64,000 nucleotides of DNA from CAXBGS01 sp963975425 (GCA_963975425.1 CAXBGS010000007.1:124001-188000), one strand, 5' to 3'; shown: positions 32,148 to 40,578, counted from the stretch's first letter. Program-made: numbers and translations. Notes: generated from the letters alone by a model not told the origin.

Positions 32148-34936
32148 GCCGATGCCTTGTCGATTTGCTCAGGCTTTACCGCACCACACTCGGGACAATC
32201 CCAAGTGATCCAGCCCGGTTCAGCGGGTGATGCGACCATCGACGCTCCACACTGCTCGCACGTTAGTGGTGGGTCTGGTGACTCTGGTGACTCTTGTTTC
32301 ACCGCTGCGCCCTTCGTATGTGTATATGTGTCGCTACTATGGCTGCTATGTGTATGGGGGAACACACACGACTCTTGTGCGTAAAGATCGGTGAAAGTAG
32401 ACCCACCAGACCCACCAGACCCACCATCTAATATCTGTTCAGCCGTCCATCTCAGGACGCCGCCATGACCCGAACGGGACGCAAGCCGGAATCCGTTTGA
32501 GACACGGCCCTTGTACTTTTTGAGTTGGTTGGCAAGCCGCCGTGTGTCGGGTTTTCCAATCATTTCGGTAACTACGGTGCCAAGCGTCTCGTAACGCTCA
32601 AGTGGTTCGGGTTTGTTGAGTTCTTTGACGATGCCGCTGCACGTGAGCCCGTCGCCGCGTTCATCTGCCAGAAGTAGCCCCGCAATCAATCCGTTCACGA
32701 CTGCAGCCGATTGGTCATCTTCACGGGCTGTTTCTCGGGTCGTCATCGGGTCCGCCAGTCCCGCCCAGACAATCGAACCACGGATCACATCGGACCAGCT
32801 TTCAAAGCTCCCAAACTGACCGTCAGGCTGCTTCGGACAGCCCGCAACGAAGTAAGCCCGTAGAACGGTTAACGCGGCTGTGACAAGCTTCGCACGGTTT
32901 TCACGCGTCCATCCAAGCAAGTCGGCGTGTGCGAAGTCTGTGCGGTCCTCTGGGCACTCCTCCGGTGAATCCAGTCGAATGGGAAGCACTCGGCGAGCAA
33001 CATCAGTCCGAAACGACAAGTTGTTGCCGGTTGCCGTCCAAACGGCTTTGGCGGGCAAGTCGATATTGCGTGACTGACCTAGCTCTCGATCTTTCCAGCG
33101 TTCCGCTGTCAGCACCGCATCGATTGCAGCGCCGCCAATCGGTCTATCGATGTTGTCCAGCAGGACGGCTGGGGCACCTTCCATCACAATCGACGTGATC
33201 CGCTTTCGCATCTCATCATCTTCTGACGTGTACGTCGTGCGAGCGGCGGTGTGTCCGTAGGCAATGATCGATGCGGCATCAACCAGCAGCGATTTGCCGG
33301 CTCCTCGGATGTTGGCCGTGATCGTGAACATCGGCACGCATCCAGCAACGCAGGAACGGCCAATCATGGAAAGCACCATCGAAAGCCATGCAGACTGGTC
33401 GGCCTCATCCGTGAATGGGAAGTCTGAAACCACTTCCAACAGCCTATTGGCTGCTGCTTTGGCGTCAGATTCGGATGGTTTTTCGGGGACCGGCTGAAAC
33501 TTCATGGACGGCCGAAACAACAGTCCTGTTTTCGCGTCCCACCCCGGTTGTTGAAGTATCGAACCATCAACGCGAATGGTCGGCGCTGTGATGATTCCAT
33601 CGAGTGACCTAACCGCATCGCCATAATCACCAGCTGTGTGGATTCCGTCAGTCAACCAGTTCGGCGGCGGTACTGCTTGCTTCTCAAAATCACCGTCGCC
33701 TGTTTCCTTCTCAACGATCAATTGACACGCATCAGCAACACGCAGTTTTAATTGCGGCACGGGAAGCGGTCGGATACGTGGAGTGCCTTTTGCAATTGAT
33801 ACTTTTCCGCCTTTCGATGTCGCGTCGGGTTTGGTTTCTTCAATGACGTGAACCAGCATTCCACCGCGCTGATAAATCTTTCGGGCTTCGCGTTTGGGCT
33901 CGGGAATCCAAGGTGTTTTCCAGCCAAGCCGACCGACGTGTTGCGTGACTTGGTCGCAGTGCCACGCATATCGCAAGGTGAGAATCACCTCGGGTCTGTC
34001 ATCGTTCCGAAGTTCACCTTCGCGAGGTTGCCAAGCGGTCGCGTTCTCGATTGCTTTTCTTACGGCATCGTCGCCGTCACGTCGGATCACATCACGAACG
34101 TCATCACCCTTGGTCGCCACGATTTCGCCGGGAAGTCGAGCGGCTTTAATGCTCGCAGCAATGCCGGAAAGATTGCCTCCGGTTCGCACCGCTCCCGATT
34201 GGCCCACTTCGTCCAGGTCCGCGACTGTGATGATATGGCAGCCTTTGAACAGTCCGGCATACTTACGGGCCATGGACGAACCCGGCAGACCGCACGCGTT
34301 ATATCCGAGCCCCAATAACGCAGCGGCATCCTTTACACCTTCGACTAATAGCCACGTTTCACCGGCGGCAGGCAAGCGGCCCGGTAGAAACAGACCAGAC
34401 ATCCCCGCCCCTCGTTTAAAGAACCCCTTGTCGGTCGGCGTCACGTCAAAATGTGAATGAATCTCACCGCGTTCGTTGTAAACCGGTACGCGTGCAACCG
34501 GCTTTTTGTCGCGTCCGCGTTTTGCTTCCTCGGCGCCAAACCTGCGGAACGCATCGACCGGCATCCGTTTGGCTTTTGCAACCTGCTCGATGATGTCAAT
34601 CTTCGGGGGTGCGTCAGCAGTCTGCGAAACGGATAGCCCAAGGTGATCGGCAATCAGTCTCGCTGCCTCGCCTTGGCTTGCTTGACCGCCAAACACTCGC
34701 ACAGTATCGATGATGTCGCCAGTCGGTTTGTTGTCGGTGCAGTTGCGGCACGATAGCCGGCCGTGCTGGTTAGCGCCTCCGTCGCGATCGTCCGGCCACA
34801 ATGTTGACTTGCTGTTGCATAGCGGGCACGGATGGTCCGTCCGGCCCTTGGTGACGTAGTCGGCCGGCAGAGGTGTCAACGCGGCGATGATCTCGCTGCA
34901 GCGGCCCGCTGCGGATTCCTTGATTCGATTAAACAT
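32144..34936 (-). CDS. Primase-helicase of the element (TOPRIM plus D5-like ATPase)
   Basis: 930 aa from ATG 34936 with AAAGGAG eight bases upstream; the start overlaps the previous stop by eight bases. N-terminal zinc finger (HPCPLCNSKSTLW ... LSCRNC) as in DnaG-type primases. TOPRIM segment at ~195-270: WLLVEGVKDAAALLGLGYNA, CGLPGSSMARKYA, HIITVADLDEVGQSG with the DxD-like acidic pair. The C-terminal half has an SF3/D5-like ATPase: TITANIRGAGKSLLVDAASI (Walker A), APAVLLDNIDRPIGG (Walker B) and VWTATGNNLSFRTDVARRVL (sensor/arginine finger). After a His/Ser/Thr-rich linker a second zinc ribbon (CEQCGASMV ... WDCPECG) closes the protein, which is an unusual addition. It should start and unwind DNA for autonomous replication of the excised element. 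Confidence 0.88.
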   Translation of the reverse strand: MFNRIKESAAGRCSEIIAALTPLPADYVTKGRTDHPCPLCNSKSTLWPDDRDGGANQHGRLSCRNCTDNKPTGDIIDTVRVFGGQASQGEAARLIADHLGLSVSQTADAPPKIDIIEQVAKAKRMPVDAFRRFGAEEAKRGRDKKPVARVPVYNERGEIHSHFDVTPTDKGFFKRGAGMSGLFLPGRLPAAGETWLLVEGVKDAAALLGLGYNACGLPGSSMARKYAGLFKGCHIITVADLDEVGQSGAVRTGGNLSGIAASIKAARLPGEIVATKGDDVRDVIRRDGDDAVRKAIENATAWQPREGELRNDDRPEVILTLRYAWHCDQVTQHVGRLGWKTPWIPEPKREARKIYQRGGMLVHVIEETKPDATSKGGKVSIAKGTPRIRPLPVPQLKLRVADACQLIVEKETGDGDFEKQAVPPPNWLTDGIHTAGDYGDAVRSLDGIITAPTIRVDGSILQQPGWDAKTGLLFRPSMKFQPVPEKPSESDAKAAANRLLEVVSDFPFTDEADQSAWLSMVLSMIGRSCVAGCVPMFTITANIRGAGKSLLVDAASIIAYGHTAARTTYTSEDDEMRKRITSIVMEGAPAVLLDNIDRPIGGAAIDAVLTAERWKDRELGQSRNIDLPAKAVWTATGNNLSFRTDVARRVLPIRLDSPEECPEDRTDFAHADLLGWTRENRAKLVTAALTVLRAYFVAGCPKQPDGQFGSFESWSDVIRGSIVWAGLADPMTTRETAREDDQSAAVVNGLIAGLLLADERGDGLTCSGIVKELNKPEPLERYETLGTVVTEMIGKPDTRRLANQLKKYKGRVSNGFRLASRSGHGGVLRWTAEQILDGGSGGSGGSTFTDLYAQESCVFPHTHSSHSSDTYTHTKGAAVKQESPESPDPPLTCEQCGASMVASPAEPGWITWDCPECGAVKPEQIDKASA

Positions 34937-35129
34937 TCTTGCTCCTTTGCCACGTACGTGCACACTCGCGCCGTGCCCGGTCCCATTGTTCGGCGGCGCT
35001 GGTATCAAGCTCTGATGCGAGCTGTAGACTACGCACGATGCTGGCGAGCATTTCGCCTAGCGTTCCGACCTTTTGCCGGGGGTGCGGTGTTGAAATTCGG
35101 CTAGACTCAGCCGGTCTTAGGGGTATCAT
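34929..35129 (-). CDS. Small helical protein of the element
   Basis: 66 aa from ATG 35129, with AAGGATG upstream. MIPLRPAESSRISTPHPRQK, then TLGEMLASIVRSLQLASELD and a basic end. Stop overlaps the primase start by eight bases. No family recognised; may be a replication accessory. Confidence 0.6.
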   Translation of the reverse strand: MIPLRPAESSRISTPHPRQKVGTLGEMLASIVRSLQLASELDTSAAEQWDRARRECARTWQRSKNV

Positions 35130-35193
35130 TGAATTATCATCCTTGTCTGCTGTTCCTGGGTGATGTCTCGGAGTGGTTGCCGAGAAAAACATG

Positions 35194-35224
35194 AACGCCG
35201 CGTCTCATTGGGCGCGGCGTTTTT
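35194..35224. terminator. GC-rich hairpin inside the operon
   Basis: AACGCCGCG and CGCGGCGTT around a ten-base loop, with TTTT on the plus strand. On the coding strand of the leftward operon it follows the 51-aa gene directly; it may attenuate or protect the mRNA rather than stop it. Confidence 0.5.
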
Positions 35225-35379
35225 CATTGGTCGCACGCATCGTGCATACGGCGGTTCGTTTCTTCCGCCTCTTTCCGGCGGTCATCACGTTCCGGCTTTC
35301 GTCGGGGCAGTTCGACCACCTCGGTGATCATGTGCGTTCCGTCATCGCTGGGACGGTGGATTAAACCCGTGATTGCCAC
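35224..35379 (-). CDS. Small charged protein of the element
   Basis: 51 aa from GTG 35379 (VAITGLIHRPSDDGTHMITE), with GGGGAGG at the end of the preceding gene as ribosome site. The rest is highly charged (VVELPRRKPERDDRRKEAEE). The strong ribosome site decides the GTG start. Function unknown. Confidence 0.55.
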   Translation of the reverse strand: MAITGLIHRPSDDGTHMITEVVELPRRKPERDDRRKEAEETNRRMHDACDQ

Positions 35380-35380
35380 G

Positions 35381-35599
35381 CTACACCTCCCCTGCCCAAG
35401 ACTTGGTCTCACCGTTGCTCACTCGCTCCGGTGCAGCGAACGGCAGGGGCGTTTCTGGTGACGCATAGAACGCCGTCGTGATCTCATCGCGGCTCGGGTC
35501 GACTATCTCGCCGATCGCTCGGCAGTGGTCGCAGCGGACGCGTATGGACGGCCTGAATAGGTCGACGCTGATCTGTTGCCATTGGTGGGTGCAGTTCAT
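35381..35599 (-). CDS. Small zinc-finger-like protein of the element
   Basis: 72 aa. MNCTHQWQQISVDLFRPSIR then VRCDHCRAIGEIVDPSRDE. The Cys/His set C3, H5, C24 and C27 could bind zinc. ATG overlaps the DUF1580-like gene's stop by four bases. No named family. Confidence 0.6.
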   Translation of the reverse strand: MNCTHQWQQISVDLFRPSIRVRCDHCRAIGEIVDPSRDEITTAFYASPETPLPFAAPERVSNGETKSWAGEV

Positions 35600-35853
35600 G
35601 ACGCCGCCCCCTGACGTTGGGCCGATCGCGCCTCAATGAAACGAGTTAGGCTTTGCCGGCTGACGAGAATGCGATTGCCGAGCCGGATGTGCTCCAGCTT
35701 GACGCCGCCGACACCACGCAAACACCAGCGGTACAGTGTCGTTTTGTCGGGACGCCGGCCGGTGATCTCGGCCAACTCTTTGCGGGCGTCCTGTAGAGTT
35801 AGGACGTCCTCGGTCAGTATCCGAGTGGGGCTAGGAACTTTGCCTTCAGACAT
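35596..35853 (-). CDS. DUF1580/AlpA-like HTH protein, probable excisionase or regulator
   Basis: 85 aa from ATG 35853 with AAGGA upstream. The sequence LTLQDARKELAEITGRRPDK, TTLYRWCLRGVGGVKLEHIR, LGNRILVSRQSLTRFIEA is a MerR/HTH_17-type fold: helix-turn-helix, wing, and the 'RLGNRILVS...L..FIE' end typical of excisionases and AlpA-like activators. Closely similar short proteins in planctomycetes are catalogued as DUF1580. It is first in the leftward operon and directly under the repeat cluster at 35878-35956, so it may bind there to control the operon and help excision. Confidence 0.75.
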   Translation of the reverse strand: MSEGKVPSPTRILTEDVLTLQDARKELAEITGRRPDKTTLYRWCLRGVGGVKLEHIRLGNRILVSRQSLTRFIEARSAQRQGAAS

Positions 35854-35877
35854 AAAAAAATCCTTACGTACGGTGCT

Positions 35878-35956
35878 AGTAGGTGCAACGCAGGTAAGGA
35901 TGAGTAGGTGCAACTAACAGTTAGGCTAACAGTGGTGTTAGTCGCCTGTTAGTCGC
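35878..35956. promoter_or_regulatory. Operator-like repeat cluster at head of the leftward operon
   Basis: AGTAGGTGCAAC occurs at 35878-35889 and 35903-35914. CTAACAG occurs at 35914-35920 and 35926-35932, with its reverse complement CTGTTAG at 35946-35952. GTTAGTCGC occurs at 35937-35945 and 35948-35956. Three interleaved repeat words in 79 bp just above the DUF1580-like start suggest binding sites for a regulator or excisionase. Confidence 0.65.
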
Positions 35957-35957
35957 T

Positions 35958-36659
35958 TCAGAATTGCCGTTCCTTCAGTTGAATCAAGTTGTTTTCGGTC
36001 GATGCCTTTATTTGGTACCCATATTTCGATATCGCCACTGAGTGTCGGTGAAGCATTGACTGTATCGAAGCCGGGTTGTCTGTGTCGGTGAGCCGGTATT
36101 GCGATAGTCCGAAGCGGGCTTCCGTAAACTCGGAAAAGGTTACTCCCTTGTTATTGTCCGCCAAGAATTGGACGATCGGGTATCGCCGCCCGTTAGTTTC
36201 TCGCAGTTCGGACAACATCACATCCAGCTTGGTTGGCTCGACATTTTCGGTAGTTTCCGACCGAGACTCCTGCCATGCTTCAATGGCTGCGAACGCTTCT
36301 TGCACATCGCTGGCCGCGGTGGTCGCTGACCGCGTTTCCACTGCGATAGCCGCGATTCGACATGAATCGATTTCTAGCACTCTTGCAAACCACCGGAAGC
36401 AGTTTTCTACGGTGGACCGGATCTCCCTATTGTCTGATACCAAGACGTTTTCGCGGCAGGCATCTAGCAGTTCTTTTTGTTCGCTGATTTCACTCCGCAA
36501 CTTTGCGATTTCAGCGTCAGCGTTCGGTTCAAAAACATCAACGTAACTCGACCATAACCACTTCAGTTCGTGTAAATGCTTTTTTACTAATGCGTCGATG
36601 TATTCTGCGGCGGCGGTTTGTAAATCTTCGTCTTGCTTGTCTTTCATTTCGATTCCCAT
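35958..36659 (-). CDS. Coiled-coil protein of unknown function, element
   Basis: 233 aa from ATG 36659 (MGIEMKDKQDEDLQ); ATG 36647 is possible. N-terminal helical part LQTAAAEYIDALVKKHLHEL, a coiled coil at ADAEIAKLRSEISEQKELLD, and a C-terminal region that could be a winged helix (YPIVQFLADNNKGVTFSEFT, EARFGLSQYRLTDTDN). It sits between the integrase and the operator cluster, the place where satellites and prophages commonly keep their repressor, so it is a candidate regulator. This is a positional inference only. Confidence 0.6.
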   Translation of the reverse strand: MGIEMKDKQDEDLQTAAAEYIDALVKKHLHELKWLWSSYVDVFEPNADAEIAKLRSEISEQKELLDACRENVLVSDNREIRSTVENCFRWFARVLEIDSCRIAAIAVETRSATTAASDVQEAFAAIEAWQESRSETTENVEPTKLDVMLSELRETNGRRYPIVQFLADNNKGVTFSEFTEARFGLSQYRLTDTDNPASIQSMLHRHSVAISKYGYQIKASTENNLIQLKERQF

Positions 36660-36759
36660 AGGTAAAAGTCGCCGCTGACCATCACGAGCCGCTATGGGAC
36701 GACTAGAAATGGTCAGCACGCGGGTAATTAGTCCGCTGGCGACGTGCTCGTGTTTTAAC

Positions 36760-37941
36760 TTATCCGATGCGAGGTGCAACTTTGGCTGCTTCGATGGCCT
36801 TCTCGTTGTCCTGCATTTGCTTCACATAGTTGCGGGTCATCTTCTCGGTTGTGTGCCCAAGAAACGCTCTTGCCACGTCCAAGCCTTTCGCCCTGGCGAC
36901 TTCCGTTGCTGCGGTGTGGCGAAGCTGGTATGGCGTCCATTTTGGAACACCTGCCTTTTTGCACGCTCGTTGAACCGCTTGATTTAATCCGTCCTTCGTG
37001 AACTTACGGCCCGGCTGTTTCTTCGGTTTCGCCTTGCGATTCGTGCCGGGACGGTTGCCGTACCGCGGCGGTGTCTTTCGGTTCGCGGTTCTCTGATCTC
37101 GGTGCCACTGTGCGGATTCCGCTGGCGAAAAACAGTAGTCATCGGCGGCGCGAACCAAGAACGGAAGTAACAATTCCCTCGCTTCGTTGATGATCGGCAC
37201 CGACTTCTCGATGTCGTGCGATTCCGTCTTGTGATGTTGCGGTCGATAGAACCACACATCGCCGCTGCGGTCGATGTCGCACGGACGCATGTTGAAAATC
37301 TCTGACGGACGCATCGCGGTTGCCGCTTGTAAGGCGATGATTGCGTGAGCTTGCGGTGAGAGATACTTGGCCGTCTTGGTGACGATCTTGATGTCGACCG
37401 GTTGCCGCTTCTTGTATTCCGGCGCGGTCGTGTCGTGTTTTTCCAGTGGCGGCAATGTGTCCAGCCGAAGATAGACGTTCAGGTCAATCAGTTGACGCGA
37501 AACGGCGTGCTTGAAAATGAGCTTGATTCGCCGGGTGTACTTGTTGACCGTGGGCCGTGCGTTCCCGCTGGCGACGAACAGTTCACGAACGGCGCTTAGT
37601 TTCACCGGTCCAAACTCATCGGCCGGCAGGTCGCCGTATTCATCCTCCAGCAGCGTGCACAGGTTCTCGTGCCGCTTTAGCCTTGGACGTTCATCGATGA
37701 GCCGGCGGTACTCTGCCGTGATGTGGCTGACCGTGATCTCGGTCTCGGCTTGGTGTGTCGGTTCCTCGACCGGCATCCGGCAATCGTTCGCCAAGTACTT
37801 GGCAAGAAGTCGGCGATACTTCGTTCTCGATTCGGGTGAATCGTACTCGCCGAGATAGTAGTACTTTCCGTCCAGGTAGACGCGGGCTTGTCCGCTGATG
37901 TGTGACCGGTATTCCGGCGTCTCGCTTCTTGGGCGCGGCAT
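36760..37941 (-). CDS. int: Tyrosine recombinase (integrase) of the element
   Basis: 393 aa from ATG 37941, preceded by AAAGGGGAACGC. N-terminal arm-binding-like part (YRSHISGQARVYLDGKYYYL), a SAM-like core-binding domain (ARPTVNKYTRRIKLIFKHAV) and the catalytic domain with AATAMRPSEIFNMRPCDID (Arg I), WTPYQLRHTAATEVARA (box II), LGHTTEKMTRNYVK (His and the nucleophilic Tyr). In box II the first His of HxxRH is replaced by Tyr. A basic loop (NRKAKPKKQPGRKF) precedes box II. The gene starts 139 bp from the right attachment site in tRNA-Pro, as usual for tRNA-targeting integrases. It integrates and, with an excisionase, excises the element. Confidence 0.92.
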   Translation of the reverse strand: MPRPRSETPEYRSHISGQARVYLDGKYYYLGEYDSPESRTKYRRLLAKYLANDCRMPVEEPTHQAETEITVSHITAEYRRLIDERPRLKRHENLCTLLEDEYGDLPADEFGPVKLSAVRELFVASGNARPTVNKYTRRIKLIFKHAVSRQLIDLNVYLRLDTLPPLEKHDTTAPEYKKRQPVDIKIVTKTAKYLSPQAHAIIALQAATAMRPSEIFNMRPCDIDRSGDVWFYRPQHHKTESHDIEKSVPIINEARELLLPFLVRAADDYCFSPAESAQWHRDQRTANRKTPPRYGNRPGTNRKAKPKKQPGRKFTKDGLNQAVQRACKKAGVPKWTPYQLRHTAATEVARAKGLDVARAFLGHTTEKMTRNYVKQMQDNEKAIEAAKVAPRIG

Positions 37942-38079
37942 GATGCGTTCCCCTTTCATTGGGGTTTCTGGTAGTGCGTACCAGAAACTCGGTTTTGAAA
38001 GTGGGTCGCACAGCACGTTGCTGGTAACGCTCGCAAGCGTTCCGACCGGTGATTTACGGGTTTTCCGAAGTCGTCTCGG

Positions 38080-38126
38080 AAGTCGGGCCGACAGGATTTG
38101 AACCTGCGATCTCTACACCCCCAGTG
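38080..38126 (-). repeat. Right attachment site inside tRNA-Pro
   Basis: 47-bp direct repeat partner of 27957-28003. Because it sits inside the complete tRNA gene, insertion kept the tRNA functional. A short stem TTCCGA/TCGGAA (38064-38082) lies at the element side. Confidence 0.92.
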
Positions 38127-38156
38127 TAGCGCGTTACCAGACTACGCCACGGCCCG
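38083..38156 (-). tRNA. tRNA-Pro (anticodon GGG)
   Basis: Acceptor stem CGGGCCG/CGGCCCG, D arm GCGT..ACGC, anticodon stem CTACA/TGTAG with loop CTGGGGG (anticodon GGG), variable AGATC, T arm GCAGG-TTCAAAT-CCTGT, discriminator A. CCA is not encoded. The 3' half is the integration target of the element to its left. Confidence 0.95.
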
Positions 38157-38336
38157 TTTGCGTCGGTATTGATCTGATTCCGAATTGGGGGATCCGAAAT
38201 TTAACGACGCTGTGTTAGATGCTAATGAACCTGCCCAGGGTTTGCTAGAGAGGTTGACTGGATGATTTCATCCCCTGAGATTCTGTGCTTCCAGTGACGA
38301 ATTGGTTTGGCGACTCTTACCTCTGAGAAAAATCCT

Positions 38337-39260
38337 GTGACGAATTTTGGCGATTCCTTAGCGGCGGCGGTTCGGCGTACCGGTTCGGTCGCCTGTGTAG
38401 GGCTCGATCCACGCAAGGCCCAGCTGCCGCAGCCCATCGCGGCGATTGCCGAAGGCGGGACGCTGGACGCGTGGGCAGCCGCGTACACGCAGTTCTGCCA
38501 AGAAATCATCGACGTTGTTGCGGGCCAGGTGCCATGTGTAAAGCCGCAAGCTGCGTTCTTTGAACAGCTTGGGCCGGCCGGTATGGTCGCGCTTGGCGAA
38601 GTGATCCGCTACGCCAGCGGCAAGGGGTTGATCGTCATCACCGACGGCAAGCGAAATGATATTGGCAGCACCGCGACCGCCTACGCCGATGCCTATTTAG
38701 GGGCGTCGAGTCCTTGGGGCAGCGACTCGCTGACGGTCAGCCCCTACCTGGGGCGAGATAGCTTGGAGCCGTTTGTTGAGGTGTGCGACGATCGCTCGGC
38801 AGGCATCTTTGTGTTGGTCAAGACATCCAACCCCGGAGGCGGCTTGTTGCAGGACCGTGAAACGAAGGGCCAAACGGTTTATGCCGCGGTAGCCGAGTTG
38901 GTCACCGAGCTGAACGCGAGTCGGCTGGGGCAATCCGGTTACGGGCCGGTCGGAACCGTCGTGGGTGCAACCTACCCACACCAGCTCGCCGAGATGCGAG
39001 CGGCGCTGCCGGGCAGCTGGATCTTGATTCCCGGTTTTGGTGCTCAAGGCGGTGCCGCCGAAGACGTGGCGGGCGGTTTTGATGACGCTGGTCTCGGCGC
39101 GGTCGTCAACAGTTCACGCGGAATCATCTTTGCCCACTCGCGGGAGGAATATCGTCAGAAATACGGCGACTCGCGGTGGCAGGACGCGGTGGAGGCGGCG
39201 ACCCGGGAAATGAATCAGCAGCTCTCGGGGGTAATCCCCGGTGGGCCACGGCAGGCCTGA
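38337..39260 (+). CDS. pyrF: Orotidine 5'-phosphate decarboxylase
   Basis: 307 aa from GTG 38337 (VTNFGDSLAAAVRRTG); a TTG at 38307 would add ten residues not typical of the family. It belongs to the long type-2 PyrF group (about 270-310 aa). Motifs: ACVGLDPRKAQLP, VKPQAAFFEQLGPAG, the catalytic ITDGKRNDIGSTA, VSPYLGRDSLEPF, VLVKTSNPGG, VVGATYP and IPGFGAQGG, with NSSRGIIFA at the phosphate site. It makes UMP from OMP, the last step of pyrimidine synthesis, in the cytoplasm. It lies just right of the tRNA-Pro gene and 331 bp before rpmI; no other pyr gene is nearby. Confidence 0.95.
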   Translation: MTNFGDSLAAAVRRTGSVACVGLDPRKAQLPQPIAAIAEGGTLDAWAAAYTQFCQEIIDVVAGQVPCVKPQAAFFEQLGPAGMVALGEVIRYASGKGLIVITDGKRNDIGSTATAYADAYLGASSPWGSDSLTVSPYLGRDSLEPFVEVCDDRSAGIFVLVKTSNPGGGLLQDRETKGQTVYAAVAELVTELNASRLGQSGYGPVGTVVGATYPHQLAEMRAALPGSWILIPGFGAQGGAAEDVAGGFDDAGLGAVVNSSRGIIFAHSREEYRQKYGDSRWQDAVEAATREMNQQLSGVIPGGPRQA

Positions 39261-39591
39261 TGCGGGTTTGGAGTCACGTGGGCGGCTGAGATTGTGGCGA
39301 TACAGCGTGCGAGACCGCCCTACGCCGGTCGCTGCCACCTCCGATCTGTCCCGCGAGCGGCTGAGGCGGCAGAATCGCGGGCCACGAATTCACGGGCCAC
39401 GAATTCACAGGCTGCGATATCACGGGCCGGCATAATCAACTGGCTTGGATGCGGTAAACCGGCAACAAGAATCGTGTTAGGACTTTCCAAAAAGCGGTTT
39501 CGCCTGTATTCTGCCCCATTCGACTCGGCAGGAAGCCGATAACAAACAGACAACAACACACAGAAAATACGCCTACTCGACCGGATTCGTC

Positions 39592-39813
39592 ATGACTAAG
39601 GCCAAAGCTAAAACGAAGATCAAGACCCACAAGGGCACCAAGAAACGCTTCCGATTGAGCGCCAAGGGCAAGGCGATGCACCGCGCCAGCGGAACGAGTC
39701 ACCTAGCTCGCGGTCTGAGCAAGAAACGTCGTCGTAACCTTCGCGGAACGACGGCTGTTGACACTTGTATGGAACCAACGATCAAAGCGGCGTTGAACGG
39801 CAATAGCTACTAG
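39592..39813 (+). CDS. rpmI: 50S ribosomal protein L35
   Basis: 73 aa, standard length. Basic sequence MTKAKAKTKIKTHKGTKKRF, LSAKGKAMHRASGTSHLARG, LSKKRRRNLRG is diagnostic of L35. It binds 23S rRNA in the large subunit. In most bacteria infC-rpmI-rplT form one operon with small gaps; here infC is absent from the window and rplT starts 392 bp later. Confidence 0.95.
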   Translation: MTKAKAKTKIKTHKGTKKRFRLSAKGKAMHRASGTSHLARGLSKKRRRNLRGTTAVDTCMEPTIKAALNGNSY

Positions 39814-40205
39814 GTCGTCTTTGGCCCACAGCGATTGCAGGCAGACCGGCCAGAGTTCAGGCATTGAGTTTCGGCCGCTTCATTGCCGGCGGAAACTGGT
39901 CGTTGACAGAATTCAGTCGGCAGAATCCAACCGTGACCAGATCGCTAGCCCGTTCAGCGGACAGATCGTTCGTCTGAACAGCTGCCAGGTTATGGGGCGG
40001 TTCGGTCGCCAAATCGTGGACGTTCCGGCACCAAATCGTGGACTTTCCGGCATTCGGGGCGCCTGCGAAATCACTATTTTTTTTACTTCGAAAGAGACGG
40101 CATCTTTCCCTTCGGTTGGGCAAAACTTCGGCGGCTTTTCCAAGCGGCGTCGAGGCCTGAATCGGAAACAATCTCAGCATCCATTTTGCTTAGGAATCAC
40201 AAGCA
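39814..40205. other. Long rpmI-rplT spacer with 22-bp tandem repeat
   Basis: 392 bp without a supported gene between rpmI and rplT. It holds a tandem duplication, CCAAATCGTGGAC(G/T)TTCCGGCA, at 40009-40030 and 40031-40052, and repeated CAGATCG/GTTCAG words around 39937-39980. It may include a leader for L20 control or simply expanded spacer. Confidence 0.6.
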
Positions 40206-40562
40206 ATGCGTACCACTACCGGATCAGCACGGCATAAGTCCAAGAAACGTTTGTTCAAGCGAGCGAAAGGTTTTCGTGGCGGCCGCGGCAAGCTAACTCG
40301 AACGGTCAAAGAAACACTGATTCGCAGTGGCGTGTACGCCTATCGTGACCGCCGTGTCCGCAAGCGTGAATTCCGCAAGCTTTGGATCATCCGGATCAAT
40401 GCCGCCGTCCGGCAACATGATCTGCGCTACAGCGAGTTCATTCATGGTCTCAAGAAGGCCAACATCGAACTCGATCGCAAGACGCTGTCCGAGATGGCGA
40501 TCAACGATAAGGCTGCATTCAAGGATATCTGCGACAAGGTCAAGGAAACGTTGGCTGCTTAG
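40206..40562 (+). CDS. rplT: 50S ribosomal protein L20
   Basis: 118 aa, normal length. MRTTTGSARHKSKKRLFKRA, KGFRGGRGKLTRTVKETLIR, YAYRDRRVRKREFRKLWIIR INAA are conserved L20 blocks that fold on 23S rRNA early in subunit assembly. In other bacteria L20 represses its own operon by binding the leader. pheS starts 16 bp after the stop, so rplT-pheS are probably co-transcribed. Confidence 0.96.
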   Translation: MRTTTGSARHKSKKRLFKRAKGFRGGRGKLTRTVKETLIRSGVYAYRDRRVRKREFRKLWIIRINAAVRQHDLRYSEFIHGLKKANIELDRKTLSEMAINDKAAFKDICDKVKETLAA

Positions 40563-40578
40563 TCGACGCATTGGTTGA

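Larger units (their letters stand above)
27957..38126. mobile_element. Integrative element in tRNA-Pro, satellite- or plasmid-like
   Basis: About 10.1 kb between two identical 47-bp direct repeats (27957-28003 and 38080-38126). The right repeat is the 3' half of an intact tRNA-Pro(GGG) gene; the left is the displaced copy, ending within the anticodon loop. A tyrosine recombinase gene begins 139 bp from the right repeat. The rest is one leftward block: HTH regulator, small proteins with 4-11-base overlaps, a 930-aa primase-helicase, a HEAGH protein and a coiled-coil protein, then a terminator, a structured non-coding region and an HTH/TerS-like gene with two small genes. I see no capsid, portal, large terminase, relaxase or type IV secretion genes, so it cannot spread alone by a known route. 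Confidence 0.9.
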
